Below are positions 23,890 through 32,739 of a stretch of 34,835 nucleotides of DNA, one piece after another (position 1 is the stretch's first letter; each line of letters begins with the position of its first letter). This DNA is from Kitasatospora aureofaciens (GTDB taxonomy: Bacteria; Actinomycetota; Actinomycetes; Streptomycetales; Streptomycetaceae), in the NCBI RefSeq assembly GCF_019192735.1, contig NZ_JAHTKP010000072.1:1-34835 (forward strand), in the 5' to 3' direction. Made by a program: the position numbers and the translations under genes. A model generated the notes under the pieces. That model saw only the letters and a list, made by a program, of their open reading frames with translations, did no database searches and was not told where the DNA came from.

Positions 23890-24387
23890 TCAGCCGGAGG
23901 TTCCGGCGGTGGCCTGGCAGGTGGCGCAGGTGCCGGTGAGTTCGACGGTGTGCTGCACGTCCGCGAAGCCGGACGTCTCGGCGACGCGCTCGGCCCAGGC
24001 TTCGACGGTGGTGGAGTCGACCGGCTGGCTCAGGCCGCACCGGCGGCAGATCAGGTAGTGCCGGTGGTCGGCGCCGGGCCGGTAGCGGAAGAGCTTCTCG
24101 CCGTTGGTGTCGCGTACGACGTCGGCGCGGCCGACGGCGGCGAGCGCGGTCAGCGTGCGGTAGACGGTGCTCAGGCCCACCCGGGAGCCGGTGGCGAGCA
24201 GGCCGGCGTGCAGGAGCTGGGTGCTGACGAAGTCCTCGCACCCGGCCAGGGCCCTCAGCACTTCGGTGCGCTGGGGGGTCAGCCGGCCGATCGACTCCGG
24301 CAGGTCGGCGGGTTGCGCCCTGCCGCGGCTGCGGTCGGCAGCGCGGCGGAAGGCTGTGGTCAGCGTGCTCGTCTCGGCCTCGGTCAC
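23890..24387 (-). CDS. zur: Fur-family metalloregulator, Zur-like
   Basis: 165 residues. Winged-helix region LTPQRTEVLRALAGCEDFVSTQLLHAG...VGLSTVYRTLTAL with the typical Fur recognition helix, then a dimerisation domain with YRPGADHRHYLICRRCG and ...GTCATCQ, the two CxxC pairs of the structural zinc site. The sequence is closest in my memory to Streptomyces Zur, the zinc-uptake repressor, although Fur or Nur cannot be fully excluded. GTG 24387 is used; a GGGGG stretch lies about 6 nt before it. The remnant of a metal ABC permease ends 28 bp upstream, which fits the usual znuACB-zur order and supports the Zur call. The transporter genes themselves are not here. Confidence 0.82.
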   Translation of the reverse strand: MTEAETSTLTTAFRRAADRSRGRAQPADLPESIGRLTPQRTEVLRALAGCEDFVSTQLLHAGLLATGSRVGLSTVYRTLTALAAVGRADVVRDTNGEKLFRYRPGADHRHYLICRRCGLSQPVDSTTVEAWAERVAETSGFADVQHTVELTGTCATCQATAGTSG

Positions 24388-24415
24388 GGTGTGCCCCCGG
24401 ATGTCATGGCGCGGC

Positions 24416-24526
24416 TCAGGCGGGCACCGGCCTGGCGGCGCGGGCCGGACGGACGAGGAAGGTGGCCGCGTAGACGGCGCTGGCGACGGCCATGATGGCG
24501 AAGCTCGGCGGCAGCTTCGGCGCGGC
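24416..24526 (-). pseudogene. 3' remnant of a metal (zinc) ABC permease, znuB-like
   Basis: The minus strand reads KLPPSFAIMAVASAVYAATF then LVRPARAARPVPA and a TGA at 24418-24416. This resembles the last transmembrane helix and tail of ABC-3 (ZnuB-type) permeases, which often end in a PxSF...Y segment. Only ~35 codons remain; beyond ~24526 the sequence belongs to a different gene on the other strand. Right border approximate. Its place directly before zur supports the identity. Confidence 0.5.
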
Positions 24527-25120
24527 GGCGACCGCCGCTTCCTCGCCCTGTGCTGCGCCTACGGCGCCTACCTGCTCGCCTACAACCAGCTCTACCTCGC
24601 CCTGCCCGAGGAGGTGCAGCGGGTGACGGGCTCCCAGGCAGCCCTGTCCTGGCTGTTCACCCTCTCCTCCCTCCTGGTCGTCCTCGCGCAGCTCCCGGTC
24701 ACCCGCTGGGCCGGTGATCGGCTCGACCTGCGCCGCTCCATGAGCGCCGGTCTGCTGCTGGTCGCCGCCGGATTCGCGGTCGTCGCCGCCGCACGCCCCG
24801 CCGGCTGGACGGGCATCGCGGGGCTGCTGCCCGCCGCCGGGTACGTCGTCCTGCTCACCCTCGGCCAGATGCTGATCGTCCCGGCCGCCCGCGCCTGGAT
24901 CACCGACCCCGCCGAGGACGGACGGCTCGGCCTCTACACCGGCGCCCTGTCCTCCGTCTCCGGCCTGATCGTCCTCGTGGGCAGCTCGGCCACCGGCTTC
25001 CTGCTGGACCTGGGCCTGCCGGCCGCCCTCCCCTGGCTGGTCCTCGCCGCCGTACCCGCCCTGGCGTCGGCGCTGCTGCCGCAGCGCCCGGAACAGTCCG
25101 AGAGCGCCGCAGGCGGCTGA
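24527..25120 (+). pseudogene. 5'-truncated MFS transporter (C-terminal half only)
   Basis: From about Arg-Phe-Leu (RFLALCCAYGAYLLAYNQ) to the stop, ~195 codons give about six transmembrane helices: TLSSLLVVLAQLPVTRWAGD with a loop motif R-Dxx-RR after it, LLLVAAGFAVVAAARPAG, GYVVLLTLGQMLIVP, GALSSVSGLIVLVGSS and LPWLVLAAVPALASALLP. This matches helices 7-12 of a 12-helix major facilitator; the first six helices are absent. The frame is open upstream to 24167, but that part is antisense to zur and znuB. No start codon with a ribosome site is seen near the junction. Probably non-functional. Confidence 0.7.
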
Positions 25121-25149
25121 AGGCCGAACAGCCCGACTGCGGCCTCGCG

Positions 25150-25728
25150 TCAGGCGGAGCGGGCGGCGAGGAGGGTAAGGAGGTCCGCGGTCGTGGTGTT
25201 CTGCCCCAGGCGCGGGAAGATGCGGGTGACGCTGTGCTCGTGGGCGGTCGCATCGAAGCTGGTCATCGCGTCGGTCACGAGCACGACGTTGTAGCCGAGT
25301 TCGTAGGCCGTGCGGGCCGTGGTCTCCACGCCGATCTGGGTGTTGATACCGGTGAGAACGACCTGCGTGACGCCCCGCTCCTGGAGTTGGGCGTGCAGGG
25401 TGGAGTTGGTGAAGGCGCCCCAGTTGGTCTTGGTCACCCGCAGATCGCTCGGCCGGGGGTCGAGCTCGGGCAGGAGCTCGACCCAGTCCTGCCCTGCACC
25501 GTCGTCGTCCTCGTCGTCGTCGCCGTAGTCGAAGTCGGTGCGCCCCGGGGCTCCCCCGGCGACGTTGACGAGCACGACGGGCAGGCCGAGGGAGCGGAAG
25601 GACTCGGCCAGGGCGACGGCGTTCGCGACGACGCCCTCCACCGGGTGAGCCTTGGGCCCGTCGACGATCCCCTTCTGCAGATCGATCACGACGAGTGCCG
25701 GCAGTGCGTCAAGGAGGCTGGGTTCCAT
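25150..25728 (-). CDS. Isochorismatase-family (cysteine hydrolase fold) protein lacking the catalytic Cys
   Basis: 192 residues. Conserved Asp in ALVVIDLQKG and Lys in RVTKTNWGAF are present. At the nucleophile position, normally GxxT..CVxxT, it reads GINTQIGVETTARTA, so the Cys is Gly. Isochorismatases such as EntB/PhzD also work without this Cys, whereas amidases of the fold need it; the substrate here is unknown. An acidic insert (DYGDDDEDDD) lies mid-protein. ATG 25728 has AAGGTGG upstream; the open frame to 25869 is intergenic. Divergent from the phosphatase gene, 76 bp apart. Confidence 0.85.
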   Translation of the reverse strand: MEPSLLDALPALVVIDLQKGIVDGPKAHPVEGVVANAVALAESFRSLGLPVVLVNVAGGAPGRTDFDYGDDDEDDDGAGQDWVELLPELDPRPSDLRVTKTNWGAFTNSTLHAQLQERGVTQVVLTGINTQIGVETTARTAYELGYNVVLVTDAMTSFDATAHEHSVTRIFPRLGQNTTTADLLTLLAARSA

Positions 25729-25804
25729 GGCCGCCACCTTGCCACATCCTCCGGCCGCACGGCCGCCTCGCCTGCCGGAGCGGGCTGTTCGTAGGGTACT
25801 GCCC

Positions 25805-26566
25805 ATGGAACGGATCATCAGCTTCACGCACCTGCGCAACATCCGCGACCTGGGCGGTCTGGTCACCACGGACGGGCGGGCGATACGCTCCGGGCTCGTC
25901 TACCGGTCCGACAGCCTCCACAAACTGGCGGGCCCGCACGCGGCCGAGGACCGGGAACGCTACGCGAAGCTCGGCGTGCGAACCGTGATCGACTTGCGGC
26001 ACGGCTGGGAGATCGACCAGCAGGGCCGGACGCCCCACGACACCGCACCCACCTGGCACCACCTGAGCATCGAGCACCGCTCCTACGACCAGTACCACCA
26101 GTCGTTCGAGGACGTCGCACGGTTCTTCGCGGACCGCTACGTCGAGACCGCGGAGGACGGACGGGAGGAGATCCGCACCGTCCTCGAACTCGTGGCGGAC
26201 CCGCAGTCAGCACCCGTGCTGTACCACTGCAAGGGCGGCAAGGACCGGACCGGGATCATCACCGCCCTGATCCTCAGCCTGCTCGGCGTCCCCGAGGACG
26301 ACATCGTCGCGGACTACGCCTTGACGGAGGCCGTTCGCCCCCTCCTGCTCGCCGAGTGGGAGGCATCGGGCGCGAAGCCGCTGCCGCCGGGGACCGGCGC
26401 GTTCCGCGCCCCCGCCCGGGCCATGGAACTGTTCCTGGCCGAGCTCACGCAGAAGCACGGCTCGGTCTCCGGCTACGTCGCCTCCACCGGCGCCGACCCC
26501 GACGACCTGGCGCGGCGGCTGCGTGCCCTCTACCTCGACAACGCGTTCGTCGGCCGCGAACGCTGA
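25805..26566 (+). CDS. Tyrosine-specific protein phosphatase (Y_phosphatase3 type)
   Basis: 253 residues, cytosolic. Signature P-loop HCKGGKDRTG (CX5R, Cys142 and Arg148) and the N-terminal LRNIRDLGGL...IRSGLVYRSDSLHKL block typical of bacterial PtpB-like or lipid/tyrosine phosphatases, with GVRTVIDLR between them. ATG 25805 follows a short AGGG. Monocistronic in appearance. Its substrate, protein or phosphoinositide-like, cannot be told from sequence, and nothing links it to the sugar genes except position. Confidence 0.88.
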   Translation: MERIISFTHLRNIRDLGGLVTTDGRAIRSGLVYRSDSLHKLAGPHAAEDRERYAKLGVRTVIDLRHGWEIDQQGRTPHDTAPTWHHLSIEHRSYDQYHQSFEDVARFFADRYVETAEDGREEIRTVLELVADPQSAPVLYHCKGGKDRTGIITALILSLLGVPEDDIVADYALTEAVRPLLLAEWEASGAKPLPPGTGAFRAPARAMELFLAELTQKHGSVSGYVASTGADPDDLARRLRALYLDNAFVGRER

Positions 26567-26826
26567 CTGGGCATGGGATGTCTGCGGGCTGCCACGCTTC
26601 GGTGCCGGTTCCTCAATCCGGCCTGTGGCAGCACCTGTTGAGCCGCTCCGTGGGCCCCTTCCCGACGCTGTGACGCATGTGTCTGGGTTCTGGACATGGG
26701 ATGTTCGCGCGCGGGTGGACGTGCTATCTCTAGGGGAGCCCGTACCGGCGAACGCGTCGGACGGGAGTGCTTGTTAACGCTCACACGACCTTGCAGTCCA
26801 GGACCACCCCCCTGAACGAGGACGAA
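26567..26826. other. 260-bp region upstream of GH36
   Basis: No gene. A 10-bp direct repeat CATGGGATGT occurs at 26572-26581 and 26695-26704. The operator-like site at 26772-26785 and GAGGA at 26818-26822 complete the region; I see no convincing -35/-10 pair. Confidence 0.5.
26772..26785. promoter_or_regulatory. LacI-type operator TGTTAACGCTCACA before GH36
   Basis: Half-sites TGTTAAC and TGTGAGC (reverse complement) form a LacI-family dyad with CG at its centre. The right half equals that of the GH62 operator. 41 bp before the GH36 start. Confidence 0.55.
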
Positions 26827-28974
26827 ATGACTGAGGCGAACCTCGTCGTGCTGACGGCCGGTGAAGCGGCCCTCGCGCTCGACGTCACCGGACCCGAGCC
26901 GCCCCGGGTGCTGCACTGGGGCGCCGACCCCGGCTTCGGCGCCGGTGACGCCGCGCAGGTGCTCGACGCCATGGGCCGGACCTCGCGCCACCAGGGCGGG
27001 AGCCTGATGCCCTCCCAGGGGCGGGGCTGGGGCTGGTTCGGCCGCCCGACGCTGGCCGGGCACCGCGACGGGCGCGTCCGCCCCTTGCGGTTCGAACTCG
27101 CCGAACCCGTCGCCGTCCGCGGCGCCCGGGACGGCCGGGGCGGCACCGTCCACGCGCGGGCCCTGGACCCCGGCGCGGGGCTCGCGCTGGACACCGAGCT
27201 GCAGATGACGGAGCAGGGCGTGGTGCGGATGCGGCACACCCTGACCAACACGGCGCCGCAGACCTACACCGTGGAGGCGCTGGCCTGCGTGCTGCCGGTG
27301 CCCGCCCACGCCGCGGAACTGCTGGACTTCACCGGCCGCTGGGCCCGTGAGCGCTCACCGCAGCGCGCCCCGCTGCGGCACGGCGTCTGGTCGAGGGAGA
27401 ACCGCCGCGGCCGCACCGGCTTCGACGCCGGACTGCTGCTCACCGGCACCGAGGGCTTCGGCTTCCGGCACGGCGAGGTCTGGGGCGTGCACCCCGCCTG
27501 GAGCGGCAACCACGTCCAGTACGCGGAGCGGCTGGCCGACGGGACGACGGTCCTCGGCGCCGGCGAACTGCTGGACGCCGGTGAAATCCGGCTGGCGGAA
27601 GGCGAGTTCCACCGGACCCCGTGGGTGTACTTCGCGACCTCCGGCACGGGCCTGGACGGGATCAGCCGGGGCTTCCACGCCATGCTCCGCGCCCGGCCGC
27701 AGCACCCGGCCACCGCCCGGCCCGTCACCCTGAACATCTGGGAGGCGGTCTACTTCGACCACGACCCCGAGCGGCTGCACGCCTTCGCGCGGACCGCGGC
27801 GGAGGTCGGCGTGGAACGGTTCGTCGTGGACGACGGCTGGTTCCGTCACCGCCGCCACGACCGGGCCGGCCTCGGCGACTGGTACGTCGACGAGAAGGTG
27901 TGGCCCGACGGCCTGCGCCCGCTCGCCGACCACGTCCACGGGCTCGGCATGCAGTTCGGCCTCTGGTTCGAACCCGAGATGGTCAACCCCGACTCCGACC
28001 TGGCCCGCGCCCACCCCGACTGGTTCCTCGCCGACCCCGAGCGCCTCCCGTACGAGCAACGCAGCCAGCACGTGCTGGACGTCGCGCACCCCGACGCCCA
28101 CGCCTACCTGCTGGAGCGGATCAGCACCCTCGTCGGCGAGGTGGGCATCGACTGCATCAAGTGGGACCACAACCGCGACCTCGCCGACGCCGTCCACGAC
28201 GGCCGCCCCGGCGTGCACGCCCAGACGACGGCGGTCTACCCGCTCCTGGACGAACTGCGCGGCCGCCACCCCGGGCTGGAGATCGAGTCCTGCTCCTCCG
28301 GCGGGGCCCGCGCCGACCTCGGCATCCTCGAACGCACGGACCGGATCTGGGGCTCGGACAACATCGACCCGATCGAACGCCAGGCCATCCAGCGCTGGAC
28401 CGGCCTGCTCCTGCCCTACGAGCTGATCGGCTCCCACGTCGGCTCCTCCCCCGCCCACATCAGCCACCGCGACACGACGCTCGCCTTCCGCTGCGCCACC
28501 GCCCTGTTCGGGCACGCCGGCATCGAGTCCGACATCTCCGGCTGGCCGCAGGAGGACCTGGCGGCGCTGGCCGCGTGGATCGACGCCTACAAGAAGCTGC
28601 GGCCGCTGCTCCACGGCGGCGACGTCGTGCGCACCGACCACCCCGACCCCGCCGCCTGGGTCCACGGCGTCGTCTCGCGGGACCGGGCCCACGCCCTCTT
28701 CGCGTACGTCCAGCTGGAGACCTCCGCCGCCGAGAACGGCGCGCCCGTACGCCTCCCGGGGCTGGAGCCCGGCACGCGCTACACCCTGCGGGTGCGCCCC
28801 GAGTTCTCCTCCCCCGAGCCCACCTGGCCCGCCTGGGCCCGGCGGACGGCCCCGCTCACCCTGACCGGCCGGTACCTCGCCCAGGTCGGCCTGGCCGCCC
28901 CGGGCCTGGCCAACCGCCCCGGCCACGCTCTCGTGGTCGAGGCGCTGGCGGTGGCACCCGCGCCGCAGGAGTGA
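26827..28974 (+). CDS. GH36 alpha-galactosidase
   Basis: 715 residues with no signal peptide, so intracellular; removes alpha-1,6-galactose from imported oligosaccharides such as galactomannan fragments or raffinose/melibiose. Large N-terminal beta-supersandwich, then the barrel with ERFVVDDGWF, LWFEPEMVNPDSDLA, IKWDHNRDL (Asp447, nucleophile), ESCSSGGARADL and WGSDNIDPIERQ (Asp511, acid/base), and a C-terminal beta domain. ATG 26827 has GAGGA 4 nt upstream; a GTG at 26767 in the same frame would overlap the operator. The palindrome GTGAGCGCTCAC at 27347-27358 lies inside the gene. A 16-bp hairpin follows. Confidence 0.93.
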   Translation: MTEANLVVLTAGEAALALDVTGPEPPRVLHWGADPGFGAGDAAQVLDAMGRTSRHQGGSLMPSQGRGWGWFGRPTLAGHRDGRVRPLRFELAEPVAVRGARDGRGGTVHARALDPGAGLALDTELQMTEQGVVRMRHTLTNTAPQTYTVEALACVLPVPAHAAELLDFTGRWARERSPQRAPLRHGVWSRENRRGRTGFDAGLLLTGTEGFGFRHGEVWGVHPAWSGNHVQYAERLADGTTVLGAGELLDAGEIRLAEGEFHRTPWVYFATSGTGLDGISRGFHAMLRARPQHPATARPVTLNIWEAVYFDHDPERLHAFARTAAEVGVERFVVDDGWFRHRRHDRAGLGDWYVDEKVWPDGLRPLADHVHGLGMQFGLWFEPEMVNPDSDLARAHPDWFLADPERLPYEQRSQHVLDVAHPDAHAYLLERISTLVGEVGIDCIKWDHNRDLADAVHDGRPGVHAQTTAVYPLLDELRGRHPGLEIESCSSGGARADLGILERTDRIWGSDNIDPIERQAIQRWTGLLLPYELIGSHVGSSPAHISHRDTTLAFRCATALFGHAGIESDISGWPQEDLAALAAWIDAYKKLRPLLHGGDVVRTDHPDPAAWVHGVVSRDRAHALFAYVQLETSAAENGAPVRLPGLEPGTRYTLRVRPEFSSPEPTWPAWARRTAPLTLTGRYLAQVGLAAPGLANRPGHALVVEALAVAPAPQE
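27347..27358. promoter_or_regulatory. Intragenic GTGAGCGCTCAC palindrome in GH36
   Basis: Read in frame as CGT GAG CGC TCA C.., using CGT and TCA, both uncommon here. It lies 575 bp downstream of the promoter-side operator, a spacing that would allow looping as for the internal lac operator. Speculative. Confidence 0.35.
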
Positions 28975-28977
28975 CCC

Positions 28978-29019
28978 CGGTCCGGCCCGGCCGCGGGGCC
29001 CCACGGCCGGGCCGGACCG
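28978..29019 (+). terminator. Terminator after GH36
   Basis: 16-bp stem (28978-28993 with 29004-29019), 10-nt loop, 3 nt after the stop. Confidence 0.87.
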
Positions 29020-29041
29020 ATGTGCCACGGTACGGCGGGCA

Positions 29042-29464
29042 ATGGTTCGATGGGGTCCCCCACCGCCGTCTGCGAGGAGCAAGACCCTGAGCACGTCGTT
29101 CGCCGAGGCGCTGGCGCACGGCGCGTTCGCCGGTCTGCTCGGACGCGGCCACCGCGAGCGCGACCCCGGTGACCGGGTGGGGCGGCTGGCCGACGACTCC
29201 GCGCAGCGGCTCCTCGACGCGGCGGCGCAGCGGCTCGGACGGCCCTGCACCCGAGTGGAGCGCACCGGCCGCACCGGGCACGAGGTCGTCGCGGCGGCGG
29301 AGGGGGCCGAGCTGCTCGTGCCGGCCCGCGACGGTGACCGCACCCGGCTCGGGCCGCACAGCCTCGGCCCCGCCACCCGCTTCGTCGTCGACCACGCCCC
29401 CTGCCCGGTGCTGCTGGTCTGGCCGGAGCCCGCGCCGGGCACCGACACCATCCCTGCCCCGTGA
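29042..29464 (+). CDS. Short universal-stress-protein-like protein, N-terminal part apparently missing
   Basis: The C-terminal half matches the UspA fold: GHEVVAAAEGAELLVPARDG, then LGPATRFVVDHAPCPVLLVWP, the usual last strand. The first strand and helix, with the ATP-site Asp, are not visible, so the protein is shorter than the typical ~140-150 residues of recognisable domain. ATG 29042 has no good ribosome site. A strong GAGGAG (29073-29078) instead sits 8 nt before CTG 29087, which might be the true, non-standard start or a mutated ATG/GTG. Function unknown; it follows GH36 after a terminator and converges on GH95. Confidence 0.6.
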   Translation: MVRWGPPPPSARSKTLSTSFAEALAHGAFAGLLGRGHRERDPGDRVGRLADDSAQRLLDAAAQRLGRPCTRVERTGRTGHEVVAAAEGAELLVPARDGDRTRLGPHSLGPATRFVVDHAPCPVLLVWPEPAPGTDTIPAP

Positions 29465-29481
29465 CGTGACCTCTCGGCGGG

Positions 29482-31889
29482 TCAGTGGCCGACGTCCGGC
29501 TGCGGATAGCTGAGCCGGTGGCGGCCGCCCGCCGCCAGGTGCAGCCGCAGACGCCGTGCGGAGCCCGGCGCCGCGACCAGGTTGCCCTGCTCGTCGGTCA
29601 CGACCGGCCGGCCCTCGCGCTCGGGCAGGTGCAGGTCGACCTCGGTGTCCCGGGCGGCGTGCAGTTCCGCTCCGGTCAGCAGGCCCTGGCGCCAGCTCAG
29701 GCCGACCGTGAGCCCGCCCCGGGCGCGCAGGCCGCGGACGTCGCCGTCCGGCCAGGACGGCGGCAGGGCGGGCAGCAGCCGCAGGATGCCGTTGTGGCTC
29801 TGGAGCAGCGACTCGGCGATGGCGGCGGTGATGCCGAAGTTGCCGTCGATCTGGAAGAGCTGCGGCGGGTGCAGGTCGAAGAGGTTGGGCGCGATCGAGG
29901 TGGCGAGCAGGCGCTCGACGGCGCTGCCGGCGAGGGCGCCGTCGCCGAGGCGGGCGGCGAGCGCGGCGACCCAGGCGAGGCTCCAGCCGGTGCCGCCCCC
30001 GCCGTGCCGGAGGCGGCGGTCCAGGGCGAGGCGGGCCGCGTCCAGCAGGGTGTCGTCGCCGAGCGGGTCGACGGCGCTGCCCGGGTAGAGGCCGTAGAGG
30101 TGGGAGAGGTGGCGGTGGCCGGGGTCCTCCTCGGGGAGGTCGTCCCGCCATTCCAGGAGGCGGCCGTCGGCGGCGAGCCCGGGGCGGCGCAGCCGGGCGC
30201 GGACGCGGGCCAGTTCCTCGGCGAGTTCGTGGTCGACGCCCAGCTCGCGGGCGGCCGTGACGGTGTTGTCGAGGAGTTCCGCCGCGAGCCAGTGGTCCAT
30301 GGTGCTGCCCGCGTCGACGGCGGTCAGGGTGCCGTCGGCGAGCCGGAAGTGGTGCTCGGGGGAGGTGGAGGGGCAGGTGAGCAGTGTGCCGTCGGCGTCC
30401 TCGACCAGGAGGTGGGTGAGGAAGCGGGCGGCCTCGCGCATCACCGGGTAGGCGCGGTCGGCGAGGAAGGCGCGGTCGCCGTGGAAGAGGTGGTGGTCCC
30501 ACAGGTGGGCGGCCAGCCACGGGCCCGCCATGGGCCAGTGGGCCCAGACCGGGTCCCCCAGGACGGGGTTGGTGGCGCGCCAGAGGTCGACGTTGTGGTG
30601 GCAGCACCAGCCCGGGGCGTCGTAGTAGGCGCGGGCGGTGGAGCGGCCGGCTTCGGCGAGGTCGGTGACGAGGTCGAACAGCGGCTCGTGGCATTCGGCC
30701 AGGCCGGTGGTCTCGGCGGGCCAGTAGTTCATCTGGAGGTTGATGTTGGACGTCCAGTTGCTGCTCCACGGCGGGGTGATGTCGTTGTTCCAGATGCCCT
30801 GGAGGTTGGCGGGCTGGGTGCCGGGGCGGGAGGAGGCGATCAGCAGGTAGCGGCCGTAGGCGAAGAGCAGGGCGGCGAGCCCCGCGTCCGGGTGGTCCTT
30901 GTCGGCGGCGGCGAGGCGCTCGTTGGTCGGGAGTTCGGCCGCCGCTGCGGACGCCGGGTCGTGGAGCCGGAGGCCGGCTGCCCCGAAGAGCCGCCCGTGG
31001 TCGGCGGTGTGGGCGTCGCGCAGCTGGTCGTACCCCTGTCCCCCGGCCTCGTCCAGCTGGCGGCGGGCCTCGGCGAGTGCCGTCCCGGGGCCGTCCGGCC
31101 GGCGCTGCCAGCCGCGGTACCCGGTGCCGACGGCGACGAGCAGCACCGCCTCGTCGGCGCCGGTGACCTCGATCCCACCGTCGGTGGCGGTGAGGCTCCC
31201 GCCCACCGTGCGCACCTGGACGACGGCCGCGAAGCCGGTGCCCTCGTCCTCGCGGTGCGCCGTCTCCCCGCCGGCCCAGCTCACGACGCTCACGGGGCCC
31301 GCCCGTGCACCGACACGGTGGCGGTGCGGGGTTCGGCCGACGGGGCCGCGGCCAGGTGGGGCGTGGCGAGGTCCGCGCGGAAGGTGAGGGCTCCGGGGGT
31401 GTCCGCGCCGAGGCGCAGGACCAGCACGCCGGCGGGGGCGGAGACGAAGCTCTCCCGCCGGTGGCGCACCCCGCCCGCCGTGTACGACACCGTGTGCACG
31501 GCCCGGTCGAGGTCCAGGGCGCGGCGGTAGTCGGCGGCCTCGTCCTCGCCGTGGGAGGGGAAGGTGAGCCGGAGGGTGGCCAGCGGCTGGTACGCCTCCG
31601 TCTGGGGGCCGCCGAAGTGGGCGGCGGCGATCGCGTGGGCGGCGGCGTGGTCGCGCTCGCGCAGTACCGCCTCCCGCAGGGCGGGCAGGTGGGTGGCGGC
31701 GCCCGCCCGGTCGCGGGGGCCGGGCCCGCCGGACCACAGGGTGTCCGCGTTGAGCTCGATCCGCTCGGTGTGCACGCCCCCGTACGTCATGGCGCCGAGG
31801 CGGCCGTTGCCGAGCGGCAGCGCCTCCAGGAAGCCTTCGGCGGGGCGGCGGTACCAGAGCGGGTCGGTGGGGATCCGGTGGGTGTGCAC
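29482..31889 (-). pseudogene. GH95 alpha-L-fucosidase/galactosidase split by a -1 frameshift
   Basis: Two overlapping frames together make one GH95 enzyme of ~800 residues. The N-terminal frame (GTG 31889, GAGGAG 7 nt upstream) reads LWYRRPAEGFLEALPLGNGR.. to ...ATVSVHGRAP and stops at 31290. The downstream frame resumes with VSVVSWAGGE.. and contains the hallmarks QGIWNNDITPPWSSNWT, NINLQMNYWP, EDPGHRHLSHLYGLYPG and FQIDGNFGITAAIAE (catalytic Asp). The break falls in the G/C run at ~31297-31303; one extra C there would restore a continuous protein. No signal peptide, so intracellular removal of fucose or L-galactose from xyloglucan-type oligosaccharides. Last gene of the larA-larE operon, 1 bp after larE. 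Either a real inactivating deletion or a sequencing error in a homopolymer. Confidence 0.85.
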
Positions 31890-31890
31890 G

Positions 31891-32739
31891 TCAGAACTCC
31901 TCGGTCGCGGGGGGCCGCTCGTGGTTGAGTCGGCCGGAGACGAAGCTGTCGACGATCAGGGGCGCCGTCCCGAAGCCGGCCTCGGCCACGCCCTCCGCCA
32001 GGGCGGTCAGCCCTGCCGCCGCGGCGGCCGCCCCGGCGTCCAGCTCGACGCGGACGGTGTCGCCGAGGTCGCGCACCCGCAGCTGCTCGGAGTGCACACC
32101 CGCCCCGTCGAGTGCCCGGCGCACGGCCTTCTCGGCACGGTCGACCCGGGCCAGCCGGTGGCCGGTGACGGGGATGCCGTAGCGGATGCGGCTGGCCAGG
32201 CAGGGCGTGGCAGGTTTGTCCCAGGTCGGCAGGGACCAGAGCCGGCTGACGGCCCGGGCGTCCGCCTTGGTCAGGCCCGCGTCGGCCAGCGGGGTGCGGA
32301 TGCCGCGCTCGCGGCCGGCCCGGATGCCGGGCCGGAACGGGTCGGCCGTGTCGTCCGCGTTGGTCCCGGTGGCGACGAGGTCGAACCCGTGCGCGCGGGC
32401 GACGGCCGTGACGGTGTCGAGGACCTCGGACTTGCAGAAGTAGCAGCGGTCCGCGCCGTTGGCGCGGTAGCCGGGGCGGTTCAGTTCCTCGGTGCGGGGA
32501 GCCAGGTGCGCCACGCCGAGGTCCTCGGCCAGGGCCCGGGCTGCCGCGAGTTCGCCCGAGGGGAGGCTCTCCGAGACGGCCGTCACGGCGAGCACGCCGT
32601 CCCGTCCCAGGGCGCGCACGCCGGCCGCGAGCACCAGCGCGGAGTCCGCGCCGCCGGAGTAGGCCACGGCGAAGGGGCCGGCCGCCCGGACGGCCGAGAG
32701 CAGTGCGGCGGCCTTCTCCCCCGTGTGGTCCTCGCCAGG
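31891..32739 (-). pseudogene. larE: LarE-type sacrificial sulfur transferase, start codon missing
   Basis: LarE makes the nickel-pincer (NPN) cofactor of LarA by giving up a cysteine sulfur after ATP-dependent activation. Seen: PP-loop FAVAYSGGADSALVL, RCYFCKSEVL, ATGTNADD and WDKPATPCLASRIRYG, whose Cys matches the sacrificial cysteine, then a normal C-terminus (ADGFVSGRLN type). Homology starts at EDHTGEKAAALLSAVRAAG, but this frame has no ATG, GTG or TTG for over 100 nt upstream; it merges out of frame with larA at ~32733. Only a GTG inside the PP-loop strand is available downstream. The gene is therefore probably not translated as it stands unless by reinitiation at a rare codon. GAGGAG at its end is the GH95 ribosome site. 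Confidence 0.7.

Noticed and set aside
31285..31310. Programmed -1 frameshifting in GH95
   Set aside because: No X XXY YYZ heptamer in the zero frame, no obvious stimulatory hairpin, and frameshifting is not a known feature of GH95.
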